Below, piece after piece: positions 43,097-51,460 of a stretch of DNA of 64,000 nucleotides. A program made the position numbers and the translations under genes. Source of the DNA: Blautia hansenii DSM 20583 (lineage in GTDB: Bacteria; Bacillota; Clostridia; Lachnospirales; Lachnospiraceae); contig NZ_CP022413.2 in NCBI RefSeq assembly GCF_002222595.2, positions 256,501-320,500 of the forward strand. Reading direction: 5' to 3'. Below the pieces are notes generated by a model, which worked only from the letters and a program-made list of their open reading frames with translations, was not told the DNA's origin and searched no databases. Each line of letters starts with the position of its first letter. The stretch's first letter is position 1.

Positions 43097-43528
43097 TTAT
43101 TTAGCTGGGAATTGACTTTTCCAGTCTAAATAATCTTTTTCTGTAATCTCTTCATTTCTGAATTTCTGGTACATATCAGCCCATGCTCCAATATTATCCA
43201 GCATATTTAAAGAATCATGTCCTTTGTCTTTAAACATGAGTTGTGGTACGCCGGATTCATCCCGGTAGGCGTGCAGACCATATTGATCCTCTAAAGCAAA
43301 TAATGCGTGCATGACACTAACATAAGTATCAAAGTTTGGATCAGACATGGCGTATGGACTGATCTTTAATGAGTTTGCTATTTTTTCCAATTGTTCTGAT
43401 GATGGAAAACGATTCCCAAGTTCATAATTTCTAATTGCCGATTCGCTCAAGCCGGACATGATTGCCAATTCTTTCTGTGTATATCCTTGATCGATCCGGA
43501 ATTTTCTTATTTTCTCACCTACTGTCAT
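43097..43528 (-). CDS. Cro/CI-type repressor of the IME
   Basis: The protein is 143 aa. The N-terminal 60 residues are an XRE-type helix-turn-helix (YTQKELAIMSGLSESAIRNY). A C-terminal part near residues 70-140 could be the oligomerisation domain, without an evident LexA-type protease. It is transcribed away from the xis/int genes. Three operators GTTC-N6-GAAM lie between them (43577-43680), so it most probably represses excision. Confidence 0.85.
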   Translation of the reverse strand: MTVGEKIRKFRIDQGYTQKELAIMSGLSESAIRNYELGNRFPSSEQLEKIANSLKISPYAMSDPNFDTYVSVMHALFALEDQYGLHAYRDESGVPQLMFKDKGHDSLNMLDNIGAWADMYQKFRNEEITEKDYLDWKSQFPAK

Positions 43529-43576
43529 AAGAAAACACTCCTTTGCTGATTGTTACTTAAAAGTATAGCATAAACA

Positions 43577-43680
43577 GTTCAAAAATGAAATATAAAAATA
43601 AACCGTTCATTTTTGAAATTATTCTATTGACAGTACGGAAATGAAATGTTATGATGCATATACACCGTTCGATAATGAAC
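43577..43680. promoter_or_regulatory. Three CI-type operators
   Basis: The sites are GTTCAAAAATGAAA (43577-43590), GTTCATTTTTGAAA (43605-43618) and GTTCGATAATGAAC (43667-43680). They flank the xis/int promoter at 43627-43655, two upstream and one downstream, which suggests looping or cooperative repression. Confidence 0.8.
43627..43655 (+). promoter_or_regulatory. Promoter of the xis-int operon
   Basis: -35 TTGACA (43627-43632), 17-bp spacer, -10 TATGAT (43650-43655). It lies between CI operators, so it is the likely target of repression. Confidence 0.85.
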
Positions 43681-43704
43681 TGGAAAAAGAAAGGAGGGAT
43701 ACAG

Positions 43705-43893
43705 ATGGCTAGTAAATTATTTATATCAGCAAAAGAAGTAGCGAAAGAATTAGAAGTATCTGATTCCTATGCGTATCGTTTGATCCGTCAGTTAAATGCG
43801 GAATTGGAACAAAAAGGTTTCGTTGTTGTCAAAGGAAAAATCAGCCGTAAATATTTTGAAGAACGAGTTTACGGTATGAACGAAATGAAATAG
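43705..43893 (+). CDS. xis: Excisionase-like small DNA-binding protein
   Basis: The protein is 62 aa with ATG 43705 after AAAGGAGGGAT; the longer frame upstream overlaps the operator and is rejected. It has a MerR-like winged-helix stretch (ISAKEVAKELEVSDSYAYRL), followed by a basic strand. Position 15 bp before the integrase gene is typical of Xis/directionality factors, which bend DNA at the att sites. The name is by role and position, not by a specific homologue. Confidence 0.75.
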   Translation: MASKLFISAKEVAKELEVSDSYAYRLIRQLNAELEQKGFVVVKGKISRKYFEERVYGMNEMK

Positions 43894-43907
43894 CAGGAGG
43901 TGATGTT

Positions 43908-44993
43908 TTGACAGTAATCAAAAACCAAAAGTCAAATACTTACGAGGTAAGAACCTATTATAAGGACTGGACTGGCGTAAGAAAGCAGAAGACGAAAAGG
44001 GGATTTAAACGCAAATGTGATGCCCAGGAATGGGAAAGAGCGTTTAAATTAAAGGAGAATTTGAGTCTGGATATGTATTTTGAAGATTTTGTAGATCTTT
44101 ATCTGAATGATATCAAATCCAGAATCAAATATAATACCTGGCTGACGAAAAAGCATATTGTAGAAAAAAAGATTCTCCCATATTTTTCGAAAAAGAAGTT
44201 GCAGGAAATAAAACCTTCCGATATTCGACAGTGGCAGAACACCATGATGAACTATCGAAATAAACAAGGAGAAGGCTATTCACAGGTCTATCTAAAGACC
44301 ATCCATAATCAGCTGAGTGCAATTTTGAATCATGCAGTTAATTTCTATGATTTGAAAAGCAATGCTGCACGCAAGGCAGGATCTATGGGAAAAGAAAGAA
44401 CAAAAGAGATGCTTTTCTGGACAAAAGAAGAGTATATGAAGTTCATTGAAGCGGTGGCGGATAAGCCAATCTCCTTTTATGCATTTGAAATCTTATATTG
44501 GTGTGGAGTGCGTATGGGAGAGTTGTTAGCACTGACACCGGCAGATTTCGATTTTCAGGCTTGTACTATCCGGATCAATAAGTCTTATCAAAGATTAGAG
44601 GGGAAGGATATTATTACGGATCCTAAGACTGTGAAGAGTAATCGTATGATCACCATGCCGGAATTTTTAAGCGAAGAATTAGAAGCGTATATAGGAATGC
44701 TGTATGGTTTAAATGAAAATGACAGGATATTCCAAATTTCAAAAAGCTATCTTCATCATGAAATGGATCGTGGTGTGAAGTTGTCAGGAGTGAAGAGAAT
44801 ACGAATCCATGATTTACGACATTCTCACGTGTCATTGTTGATTAATATGGGATATTCTGCGGTGGCAATTGGAGAAAGGGTAGGGCATGAAAGTGTGGAA
44901 ATCACATATCGATATGCGCATTTATTCCCGACAATCCAAACAGAAATGGCGGAAAATCTAAATCAGGAAAGAGAGGAATATCTGGATGAGTGA
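43908..44993 (+). CDS. int: Tyrosine recombinase (integrase)
   Basis: The start is TTG 43908 with AGGAGG seven bases before. The protein is 361 aa. The N-terminal arm-binding domain covers about residues 1-60 and the core-binding domain about 60-165. The catalytic residues visible are Arg202 (CGVRMGE), His301 and Arg304 (HDLRH), His327 (VGHES) and Tyr336 (YRYAHL). It would recombine the 14-bp direct repeats. It overlaps the MobC-like gene by 8 bp. Confidence 0.92.
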   Translation: MTVIKNQKSNTYEVRTYYKDWTGVRKQKTKRGFKRKCDAQEWERAFKLKENLSLDMYFEDFVDLYLNDIKSRIKYNTWLTKKHIVEKKILPYFSKKKLQEIKPSDIRQWQNTMMNYRNKQGEGYSQVYLKTIHNQLSAILNHAVNFYDLKSNAARKAGSMGKERTKEMLFWTKEEYMKFIEAVADKPISFYAFEILYWCGVRMGELLALTPADFDFQACTIRINKSYQRLEGKDIITDPKTVKSNRMITMPEFLSEELEAYIGMLYGLNENDRIFQISKSYLHHEMDRGVKLSGVKRIRIHDLRHSHVSLLINMGYSAVAIGERVGHESVEITYRYAHLFPTIQTEMAENLNQEREEYLDE

Positions 44994-45348
44994 AAAAAAT
45001 AGGGATAACAAGAATCGGTGGCGTAATGTGACCATAGCGTTTCGAATGTCTCCGGAAGAAAATAAAGAGCTAGATTTAAGAGTAAAGATTTGTGGATACC
45101 AGACGAGACAAGAATATATCATTGAAAGTGTTTTACATCAAAAAGTCACAGCAGTAGGAAATCCGTTGATGTTAGTACAGTTTAGAAAACAGCTTCGAGG
45201 GATTGAAGAGGAACTAAAAAGGTTAACTACATTAGAGGATGCCGATGAAGAGTTGTTTACACCTATTCGAACAATGTTGGAGATATTAAATGCATTTGCA
45301 GAAGAAAGAAACTATGAAAGAAGGAAAAAAGAAAAAGCCCAGAAATAA
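44986..45348 (+). CDS. MobC-like ribbon-helix-helix relaxosome protein
   Basis: The protein is 120 aa. The N-terminal region has a ribbon-helix-helix pattern (VTIAFRMSPEENKELDLR, then GYQTRQEYIIES). The C-terminal half is a charged helix. MobC proteins bind oriT and help the relaxase nick. It overlaps the integrase gene and is followed by a 130-bp gap that contains an inverted repeat. Confidence 0.75.
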   Translation: MSEKNRDNKNRWRNVTIAFRMSPEENKELDLRVKICGYQTRQEYIIESVLHQKVTAVGNPLMLVQFRKQLRGIEEELKRLTTLEDADEELFTPIRTMLEILNAFAEERNYERRKKEKAQK

Positions 45349-45414
45349 TCTGAGCAAGTTCCCTGATCATCAGAATAACTGATATATCACCTTAACAACT
45401 TGAGTATATAACAA

Positions 45415-45433
45415 AATTGTTGTTGCAACAATT
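45415..45433. repeat. Inverted repeat before the AAA ATPase gene
   Basis: Perfect 8-bp arms AATTGTTG/CAACAATT around TTG, with flanking TTAACAA/TTGTTAA at 45392-45437. Could be a regulator site or a replication signal for the ATPase gene that follows. Confidence 0.5.
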
Positions 45434-45481
45434 GTTAAATTCTGTTTGCCAGGGACTTGCCCGGTTGGGCAGGAGGTGGAA

Positions 45482-46492
45482 ATGGAAGATAATTATAGAG
45501 AAGTAAAAAAGGCAGAACCATGCCTGAAATTGATCCACATGGATCAGGTTGAAGTGGAAGAAATCGAATGGCTCTTTTATCCCTTCATACCATATGGGAA
45601 GGTCACCATTATTCAGGGAGATCCTGGAGAGGGGAAGACTACTGTGGTGTTGCAGATCATAGCAAAATTAACAAAAGGAGAAGCAATATTAAGTGAGACA
45701 AGCGAAGGAAAATCTGAAGAGACAGGTGTAGAGCCAATCAATGTGATTTATCAAACAGCTGAAGATGGACTGGGCGATACGATCAAACCAAGATTGTTAG
45801 CGGCAGGGGCAGATTGTTCCAGAGTCTTGGTAATTGATGACCAGGATCAGCCATTAACAATGGTAGATGCAAGGCTGGAAGAAGCGATCATACAGACGAA
45901 AGCAAGACTTGTAGTATTAGATCCAATTCAAAGCTTTCTAGGGGCTGGTGTTGATATGCATAGGGCAAATGAGATTCGCCCATTGATGAAAAGAATCTCT
46001 GTATTAGCAGAAAAATATCAATGTGCCATTATTCTGATCGGTCATATGAATAAAAATAGTAATGGAAAATCATCCTATCGTGGATTGGGTTCTATTGACT
46101 TTCAAGCGGCAGCAAGAAGCGTGTTGATTGTTGGAAGAGTGAAAGATGAACCGGAAATCCGAGTGATCTGTCATGTAAAGAGTTCTCTTGCTCCGGAAGG
46201 AGATGCTATCGCCTTTCGATTAGACAAAGAAAAAGGATTTCATTGGATTGGAAAATATGACATCAGTGCAGAGGACTTATTGTCTGGTGATGGGCGAGGG
46301 CAAAAGATCCGAAGTGCGAAAGAATTTTTAAAAGAGATCTTAGCAAATGGATCAATGGAACAGGCAAAAATAGCGGAAGAAGCAGAAGAACGAGGAATTA
46401 AAAAGAAAACACTTTGGAATGCGAAGAAGGAATTACAGATTGATTCTGTGAAGATAGGAAATAAATGGTTCTGGATGTTACAAGAAGAGTAA
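45482..46492 (+). CDS. AAA ATPase / RepA-like helicase of the IME
   Basis: ATG 45482 follows AGGAGGTGG; the TTG 36 bases before lacks a good site. The 336-aa protein carries Walker A QGDPGEGKTTV (about residue 50) and Walker B VVLDPIQ, with HMNK and a C-terminal wHTH region. The fold is the RecA-like AAA_25 group often called RepA helicases in mobile elements. It probably allows the element to replicate after excision. Confidence 0.82.
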   Translation: MEDNYREVKKAEPCLKLIHMDQVEVEEIEWLFYPFIPYGKVTIIQGDPGEGKTTVVLQIIAKLTKGEAILSETSEGKSEETGVEPINVIYQTAEDGLGDTIKPRLLAAGADCSRVLVIDDQDQPLTMVDARLEEAIIQTKARLVVLDPIQSFLGAGVDMHRANEIRPLMKRISVLAEKYQCAIILIGHMNKNSNGKSSYRGLGSIDFQAAARSVLIVGRVKDEPEIRVICHVKSSLAPEGDAIAFRLDKEKGFHWIGKYDISAEDLLSGDGRGQKIRSAKEFLKEILANGSMEQAKIAEEAEERGIKKKTLWNAKKELQIDSVKIGNKWFWMLQEE

Positions 46493-46564
46493 AGGAAGAT
46501 GGCAAGATTACCATATCTTAAAGAATAGGGAATCTTGCCACCTTGATTAAAAAGGAGTGAAGTG

Positions 46565-46798
46565 ATGAAAAAAGTACAGATTGATTATGAACTGTTTCGA
46601 AAATTGATCTTTTATCATTTGGGTTCAGATGATCAGTATGAAGAAGATATTCGAAATGGCTTGGAAGAAAAATTGGATGCATTAGTCAGACATGAACTCT
46701 ATACGAAGTATAAGACTGCTCCTTCTGAGGAAGAGCAGGAGAAAGCACGACAGGAATATTTAGATAAGCGTGGAGTGTCAGCCAGTTATCGATGGTGA
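46565..46798 (+). CDS. Small acidic/basic IME protein, unknown
   Basis: This 77-aa helical protein (MKKVQIDYELFRKLIFYHLG) has AAGGAG 7 bp before ATG 46565. It is rich in Glu, Lys and Tyr and has no membrane segment. Small proteins of this type are common before the relaxase in clostridial IMEs; function unknown. Confidence 0.6.
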   Translation: MKKVQIDYELFRKLIFYHLGSDDQYEEDIRNGLEEKLDALVRHELYTKYKTAPSEEEQEKARQEYLDKRGVSASYRW

Positions 46799-47035
46799 TG
46801 TTTGTTTTGGGAATATAGAACAGGAGCGTGGCACGCACCTGTATCATACCAAACAAGGAGAATTGCTGTAGGGTGTAGCCGATACAGTACTGGCTGATTT
46901 GAAAGCTCCCGGCAGGGCGCAAGGGTACTTTTGATGGACGTTAGGCTGTCGAAAGTGCTTTTGCGTTACTTTTGACAAAAGTAACAAAACATAATCGCCA
47001 TATCTGGCGTTTTAAAATGAATGAAAGGAGATTTA
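46799..47035 (+). other. Probable oriT region of the IME
   Basis: The 237-bp gap before the relaxase contains a perfect 9-bp hairpin GTTACTTTT-GAC-AAAAGTAAC at 46965-46985. Shorter related boxes GGTACTTTTG and GTGCTTTTGCG lie just upstream. oriT sites of MobV elements lie directly upstream of mob and are hairpin-rich, so this is the best nick-site candidate. Confidence 0.6.
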
Positions 47036-48301
47036 TTGAAGAGGACGATTAGTTTTATGACAGGAAAAGGCTCCCTGAACCATAATAGTAGAAAATTTCA
47101 TGCAAAGAATACGGATCCGAACAGAACCCATTGGAACGTTGAATATTGTAATGAAGATATCAAAGACGTATATCATGAATTATTTGACGAAGCCTTGAAA
47201 CGTTACAACGATAAACAGACTCGAAAAGATCGTAAGATAGATGATTACTATGAAAAGATACGTTCCGGGAAACAAGAAAAATTATTTCATGAGGTTATCC
47301 TTCAGATCGGTGATAAAGACAATATGGGATCAGAAACGATGGAGGGACAGCTTGCTGCAAAGATATTAGATGAATACATGAAAGGATTTCAAGAACGGAA
47401 TCCTACGTTGCGAGTATTTGCTGCTCATCTGCATTTAGACGAAGCAACACCACACCTACATATTGATTTTATTCCCTATGTTACAGGAAGTAAGCGAGGA
47501 CTTGATACAAGAGTATCTTTAAAACAAGCCTTATCGTCATTAGGATTTAAAGGTGGTTCCAGAAGTGAGACGGAGCTAAATCAATGGGTACAATCAGAAA
47601 AGGAAAAATTAGCCATGGTCATGAGGGAAAATGAGATAGAATGGGAGCAGAAAGGAACTCATGAACCACATCTTTCTGTGTTGGATTACAAGAAAAAGGT
47701 TCGAGAACAGGAAGTAGAAGAATTAACGGAACATAAGAATTTATTGGAACATGATTTGCATGATATCAGCGAATGTGTGGATGAGATCCAAAAGGAAAAA
47801 GAACAGGTAGAAAAAGAGAGAGATGCAGTAATTAAAAAGACAGAAGTGTTAGAAAAACGATTTTCTGCACTAAATTCAAAAGCTGGACTTGTTGACTCAC
47901 ATGCACGTGAGTATGGATATTATCCGGAAGAATGGCTGCCAGAAGCCGGAACTTTAGAGTCTGCAAAATCTTACAGGAAGAGAATATTTCCTTTGGTGAA
48001 AAAAGTTGCGAACATGATACAGGCATTGTATAGCAAATATTTAGAACTGAAAAGCAAAAATCAAAAGCTATCAGATCGAAACCTGGATCTTGAAAATCGT
48101 GTAGATCGGTTGCGAGAAGAAGTATCTGTTATAAAGAAAGAGAATGTAGCTTTGTTAAATGTGTCATATGATATGGATCGGGTTGTAGCTGTTTTGGGAA
48201 AAAATAAGGTCAAGGAAGCAATAGAAGTTGCAAAGCATTTGGAACAGGCAAATGCAAAACAAAACATCAAGAAGAAACGTATAGACAGAGATGGTAGATA
48301 G
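47036..48301 (+). CDS. mobV: MobV-family relaxase
   Basis: I choose TTG 47036, nine bases after AAGGAG, because MobV proteins start MKRTISFMTGKG; ATG 47021 overlaps the SD itself. The protein is 421 aa. The metal-binding HUH-type motif is HLHLDEATPHLHIDF (about residues 130-146). A long coiled coil covers roughly residues 225-300 and again 340-400. It nicks oriT and pilots the strand into a recipient, using the helper ICE's secretion system. Confidence 0.9.
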   Translation: MKRTISFMTGKGSLNHNSRKFHAKNTDPNRTHWNVEYCNEDIKDVYHELFDEALKRYNDKQTRKDRKIDDYYEKIRSGKQEKLFHEVILQIGDKDNMGSETMEGQLAAKILDEYMKGFQERNPTLRVFAAHLHLDEATPHLHIDFIPYVTGSKRGLDTRVSLKQALSSLGFKGGSRSETELNQWVQSEKEKLAMVMRENEIEWEQKGTHEPHLSVLDYKKKVREQEVEELTEHKNLLEHDLHDISECVDEIQKEKEQVEKERDAVIKKTEVLEKRFSALNSKAGLVDSHAREYGYYPEEWLPEAGTLESAKSYRKRIFPLVKKVANMIQALYSKYLELKSKNQKLSDRNLDLENRVDRLREEVSVIKKENVALLNVSYDMDRVVAVLGKNKVKEAIEVAKHLEQANAKQNIKKKRIDRDGR

Positions 48302-48856
48302 AGGGGAATGAGTTATTATAATGCTAAGTTAGAAAGAACCCAGTAAATACAAGGGTTTCGCTGACTTTTGTCCTACGAAAAAATGAGAAATACCATGATG
48401 ATTTTGATGATGAGTATCGGTATCCGAGTCAAAATTGAGTGGTGAAATGGAGGTTTGCAATAATATAACTCACGGTACTTAGAATATAATATATTGATTG
48501 CCTATGTGATGTGGATTTCTTTCCCGCCCGGAAGAGTGATATGTCATGTAGCAATGATGTGAGTTGTTGTAGATGGATAAATGAATAGTTTGTTCTAGCT
48601 AACTATGCTTTCATTGTAGCGGATATAGAGAACTGTTATAATAGAAATATAAAGAAATAGGTAAATCGGAATTTCGTACATTTTTGAAATGCAATGCAGA
48701 TGAGAAAGATCTGGATGAGCAGTTTGCAAAGGTATGAAACCAAGCCTGCCCTGATCGGATATACGGTGGAAGCCGAGTTTATCCGGCAAGCCATAACCGG
48801 GGCAGCCATACGTCCCATAGAGTAGTGTGATTTTCAATAATAAAACGATATAAGAT
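48302..48856. other. Gap between IME and galactan locus
   Basis: Apart from attR, this holds a good plus-strand promoter (TTGTAG at about 48615, 17 bp, TATAAT) and a 43-aa frame at 48694-48825 containing YETKPALIGYTVEAEFIRQA. The coding-like composition suggests the tail of a decayed gene, but I do not recognise it and it has no SD. Confidence 0.4.
48337..48350. repeat. Right attachment site (attR) of the IME
   Basis: Second copy of AACCCAGTAAATAC, 36 bp after the relaxase stop. See 42779-42792. Confidence 0.8.
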
Positions 48857-49909
48857 TTATTTTTGATTACGAAACGAACTTGGCATCATTCCATAGTGAT
48901 TTTTGAACTGTTTATAAAAATGGGTACGGTTTTTAAAGCCAAGCTGAAATGCAATCTCAGAAATCGAGAGATCCGTTTCTTTGAGCAGATCAATGGCCTT
49001 CGTTAAGCGATAGTTCATACAATAACTAGATAAGTTTAAATTGCTGTATTTTTTGATAATCCGATTGATATAATCTCCGCTATAATGCAATTTTGTTTCT
49101 AGTTCACTACGTGAAATCAATCCGTTGGAATCTTCTATCATATGGGTTGCTCTGGAAAAAATTAAAAAGTCGTTGTTGTAATCTAATTTCACATGAGTTG
49201 TGTGAAAAGCTGTTGTATCACATATAAGTCCTAAAATATTGCAAATATATCCGTCAATCAGATGGGAACTCCCAAAGGTAGGAGAAAGCATAGTTTTTGA
49301 GATGCTTTCTCCGTTTTTATACATACAGCGATGTGCAAAATCATTTCCTTGTACCGGAAATATATCAAGGAATTGCTTGTTAGACAGAACATCATTATTT
49401 TCACTTTCTTGCAAGAATTTTAAGATTGGACTGTCCAGTATCTCCTGTTCTTCTGCAAAATAGAGATTGTGCGTCTCTTTTATCATCTTAGTGATATATT
49501 CCTTGGATAGATTGAGAAAAAATACACGGAAGTTTCCATCAAATCTTTCGGCATGTCTCAAATTTCGGTTAACGATACATCCTGAACCTTTGGGATAGAT
49601 ACGGATAGTATTTTCAATAGAGTTTGTTACAGTCCCGTCTAAAACATACATGAATTCATAGAAATCATGTTGATGTAACACTCGATTTTGACTTGTGAAG
49701 ATTGTGCTGATGTTTGGAACAATTGTGTGTTTAATGTCAGTCGGGGTAAAATTAGTCAAACTGATATATTCATTTACTTCATCCTTATAATAGGTCTCTA
49801 ATACGAAACTAAATGGTGTTTCTAAATGATAATATTGATTAAAATGACTTTCTCTTCCATAGATAGTTAATGCATTTTTATAATCTTTATTAAATGATAT
49901 TTTCGGCAT
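48857..49909 (-). CDS. AraC-family transcriptional regulator of the galactan locus
   Basis: The protein is 350 aa from ATG 49909 (GAGGTG upstream). The C-terminal 100 residues have the two AraC helix-turn-helices, including LSISEIAFQLGFKNRTHFYKQF. The N-terminal region is cupin-like, with HQHDFYEF-type His residues (LHQHDFYEFMYVLDGT). It is divergent from the GPH transporter operon, so it most likely activates it in response to galacto-oligosaccharides. Confidence 0.88.
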   Translation of the reverse strand: MPKISFNKDYKNALTIYGRESHFNQYYHLETPFSFVLETYYKDEVNEYISLTNFTPTDIKHTIVPNISTIFTSQNRVLHQHDFYEFMYVLDGTVTNSIENTIRIYPKGSGCIVNRNLRHAERFDGNFRVFFLNLSKEYITKMIKETHNLYFAEEQEILDSPILKFLQESENNDVLSNKQFLDIFPVQGNDFAHRCMYKNGESISKTMLSPTFGSSHLIDGYICNILGLICDTTAFHTTHVKLDYNNDFLIFSRATHMIEDSNGLISRSELETKLHYSGDYINRIIKKYSNLNLSSYCMNYRLTKAIDLLKETDLSISEIAFQLGFKNRTHFYKQFKNHYGMMPSSFRNQK

Positions 49910-50065
49910 ATAAGCACCTCGATTCCCAGATATGTTACAAAGTATATCATATTCCACCAATAAATGATATTGTTGACGAATAATAATTACGATATGATTG
50001 AAACATATCATATAGAGAGCTCATGAGCCGGCAAAATGGGCATAACATTTAAGGAGGAAGTTACA
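49910..50065. promoter_or_regulatory. Divergent promoter region with AraC-type half-sites
   Basis: Four ATATCAT/ATGATAT half-sites lie in 49940-50015, including GATATG-N7-CATATC (49991-50009). TTGACG at about 49975 may be a -35 element. This pattern fits binding of the divergently encoded AraC protein. Confidence 0.6.
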
Positions 50066-51448
50066 ATGGGAGAGAATGCTTCGCAAAAAAAATATTTAAA
50101 GTTTTATCAAAAGTTAGCTTATGGATCTGGTGATCTTGCATCAAACTGTAGTTATGGATTAGTTTCCAGCTTTTTGTTGTTGTATCTTACAAGTGTAATG
50201 GGAATGAATAGTGCTGTGATTGGTACATTGATGTTGGTATCCAAGTGTGTGGACGGAGTTACAGATGTGTTCTTTGGGAATATAATTGACCGAACACATT
50301 CTAAAATGGGAAAAGCCAGACCGTGGATGTTATATGCACAAATTGGTGTATCAGGTTGTTTGGCACTGCTTTTCTCAGTTCCGGCAGGAATGGGAAGAAC
50401 TGCACAGTATGCATATTTCTTCGTATTTTATACCTGTTTAAATGCAATTTTTTATACAGCGAATGGTATTGCATATTCATCATTGACTGCATTGATTACA
50501 AAAAACCCAAATGAAAGAGTTCAACTTGGTTCATTCCGTTTCATGTTTGCAGTTGTAACAAATATTGTATTAGGATTTGCAGTAACTTCTGCAGTAAGTG
50601 CTTTTGGTGGTGGTGCAAATGGATGGAGAATGGTTGCTATTGTATTTGCAATAATTGCACTTGTTGTAAATACCATCAGTGTTCTTGCTGTGAAAGAACT
50701 TCCGGATGAGGAAGTAACTGTGAAAGAGGACGGAAAATCAGCTGAAGATAAATTAAGTTTTCTGGATACAATTAAAGTCCTTTTGAAAAATAAATATTAT
50801 CTGATGATTGTTGCTATTTACATTGTGTATTATATTATGAGCAATCTTGTTACAGGATCAGGTGTTTTCTTTGCAACATATTATCTTGGAAATGAAGGAA
50901 TTTATGGATTACTAAATATGATGAAAATGTTTCCGGTAATCTTTGCATTAATTATTGCACCGTTCATTATTAAAAAAGTCGGTAATATGCAGAAGGTAAA
51001 TACATGGGCATATGGCATCAGTTGTGTACTTGGCATTCCACTGATTTATGCTGCAGTAACGAAAAATATCACACTTTTTCTCATTATTCTTTTCGTAAAA
51101 GGCGTATTTGCAGGATTCCTCAGTGGCTCATTGAATGCGTTTATTGCAGAGGCCAGTGCTTACACAACAAGAACAACTGGAATTCGCATGGAAGGAACGA
51201 TGTACTCTTGTTCTTCTCTCGGTGTTAAAATCGGTGGTGGAATCGGTACAGCTGCAGTGGGCTGGTTATTAGCAGTGGGCGGATTTGTAAATGATGCCGC
51301 TGTTCAGACAGCAGGAGCGACAAATATGATTTTATGGATATATCTGATCATTCCGGTTCTCATCGGTGTGCTGATTACATATTTACTTTCCAGACTTGAT
51401 GTAGAAAAAGCAAATCAGAAATGGGATGAAGAACATCAGAATGTATAG
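50066..51448 (+). CDS. GPH-family sugar:cation symporter
   Basis: ATG 50066 follows AAGGAGGAAG. The protein is 460 aa with about twelve membrane helices. An N-terminal KLAYGSGDLASN and a following DRTHSKMGKARPW are signatures of the MelB/GPH family. It would import galactosides released by the GH53 and GH2 enzymes downstream. The gene is 12 bp from the GH2 gene. Confidence 0.9.
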   Translation: MGENASQKKYLKFYQKLAYGSGDLASNCSYGLVSSFLLLYLTSVMGMNSAVIGTLMLVSKCVDGVTDVFFGNIIDRTHSKMGKARPWMLYAQIGVSGCLALLFSVPAGMGRTAQYAYFFVFYTCLNAIFYTANGIAYSSLTALITKNPNERVQLGSFRFMFAVVTNIVLGFAVTSAVSAFGGGANGWRMVAIVFAIIALVVNTISVLAVKELPDEEVTVKEDGKSAEDKLSFLDTIKVLLKNKYYLMIVAIYIVYYIMSNLVTGSGVFFATYYLGNEGIYGLLNMMKMFPVIFALIIAPFIIKKVGNMQKVNTWAYGISCVLGIPLIYAAVTKNITLFLIILFVKGVFAGFLSGSLNAFIAEASAYTTRTTGIRMEGTMYSCSSLGVKIGGGIGTAAVGWLLAVGGFVNDAAVQTAGATNMILWIYLIIPVLIGVLITYLLSRLDVEKANQKWDEEHQNV

Positions 51449-51460
51449 GAGCAGTGTGTT

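Larger units (their letters stand above)
42779..48350. mobile_element. 5.57-kb integrative mobilizable element
   Basis: Bounded by 14-bp direct repeats. Gene order is repressor (minus strand), excisionase-like, tyrosine integrase, MobC-like, AAA ATPase, small protein, oriT-like hairpin and MobV relaxase. It has no secretion genes, so it would need a helper such as the neighbouring ICE. Two direct repeats of ATTGCATTTTT just inside attL could be integrase arm sites. Confidence 0.82.
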
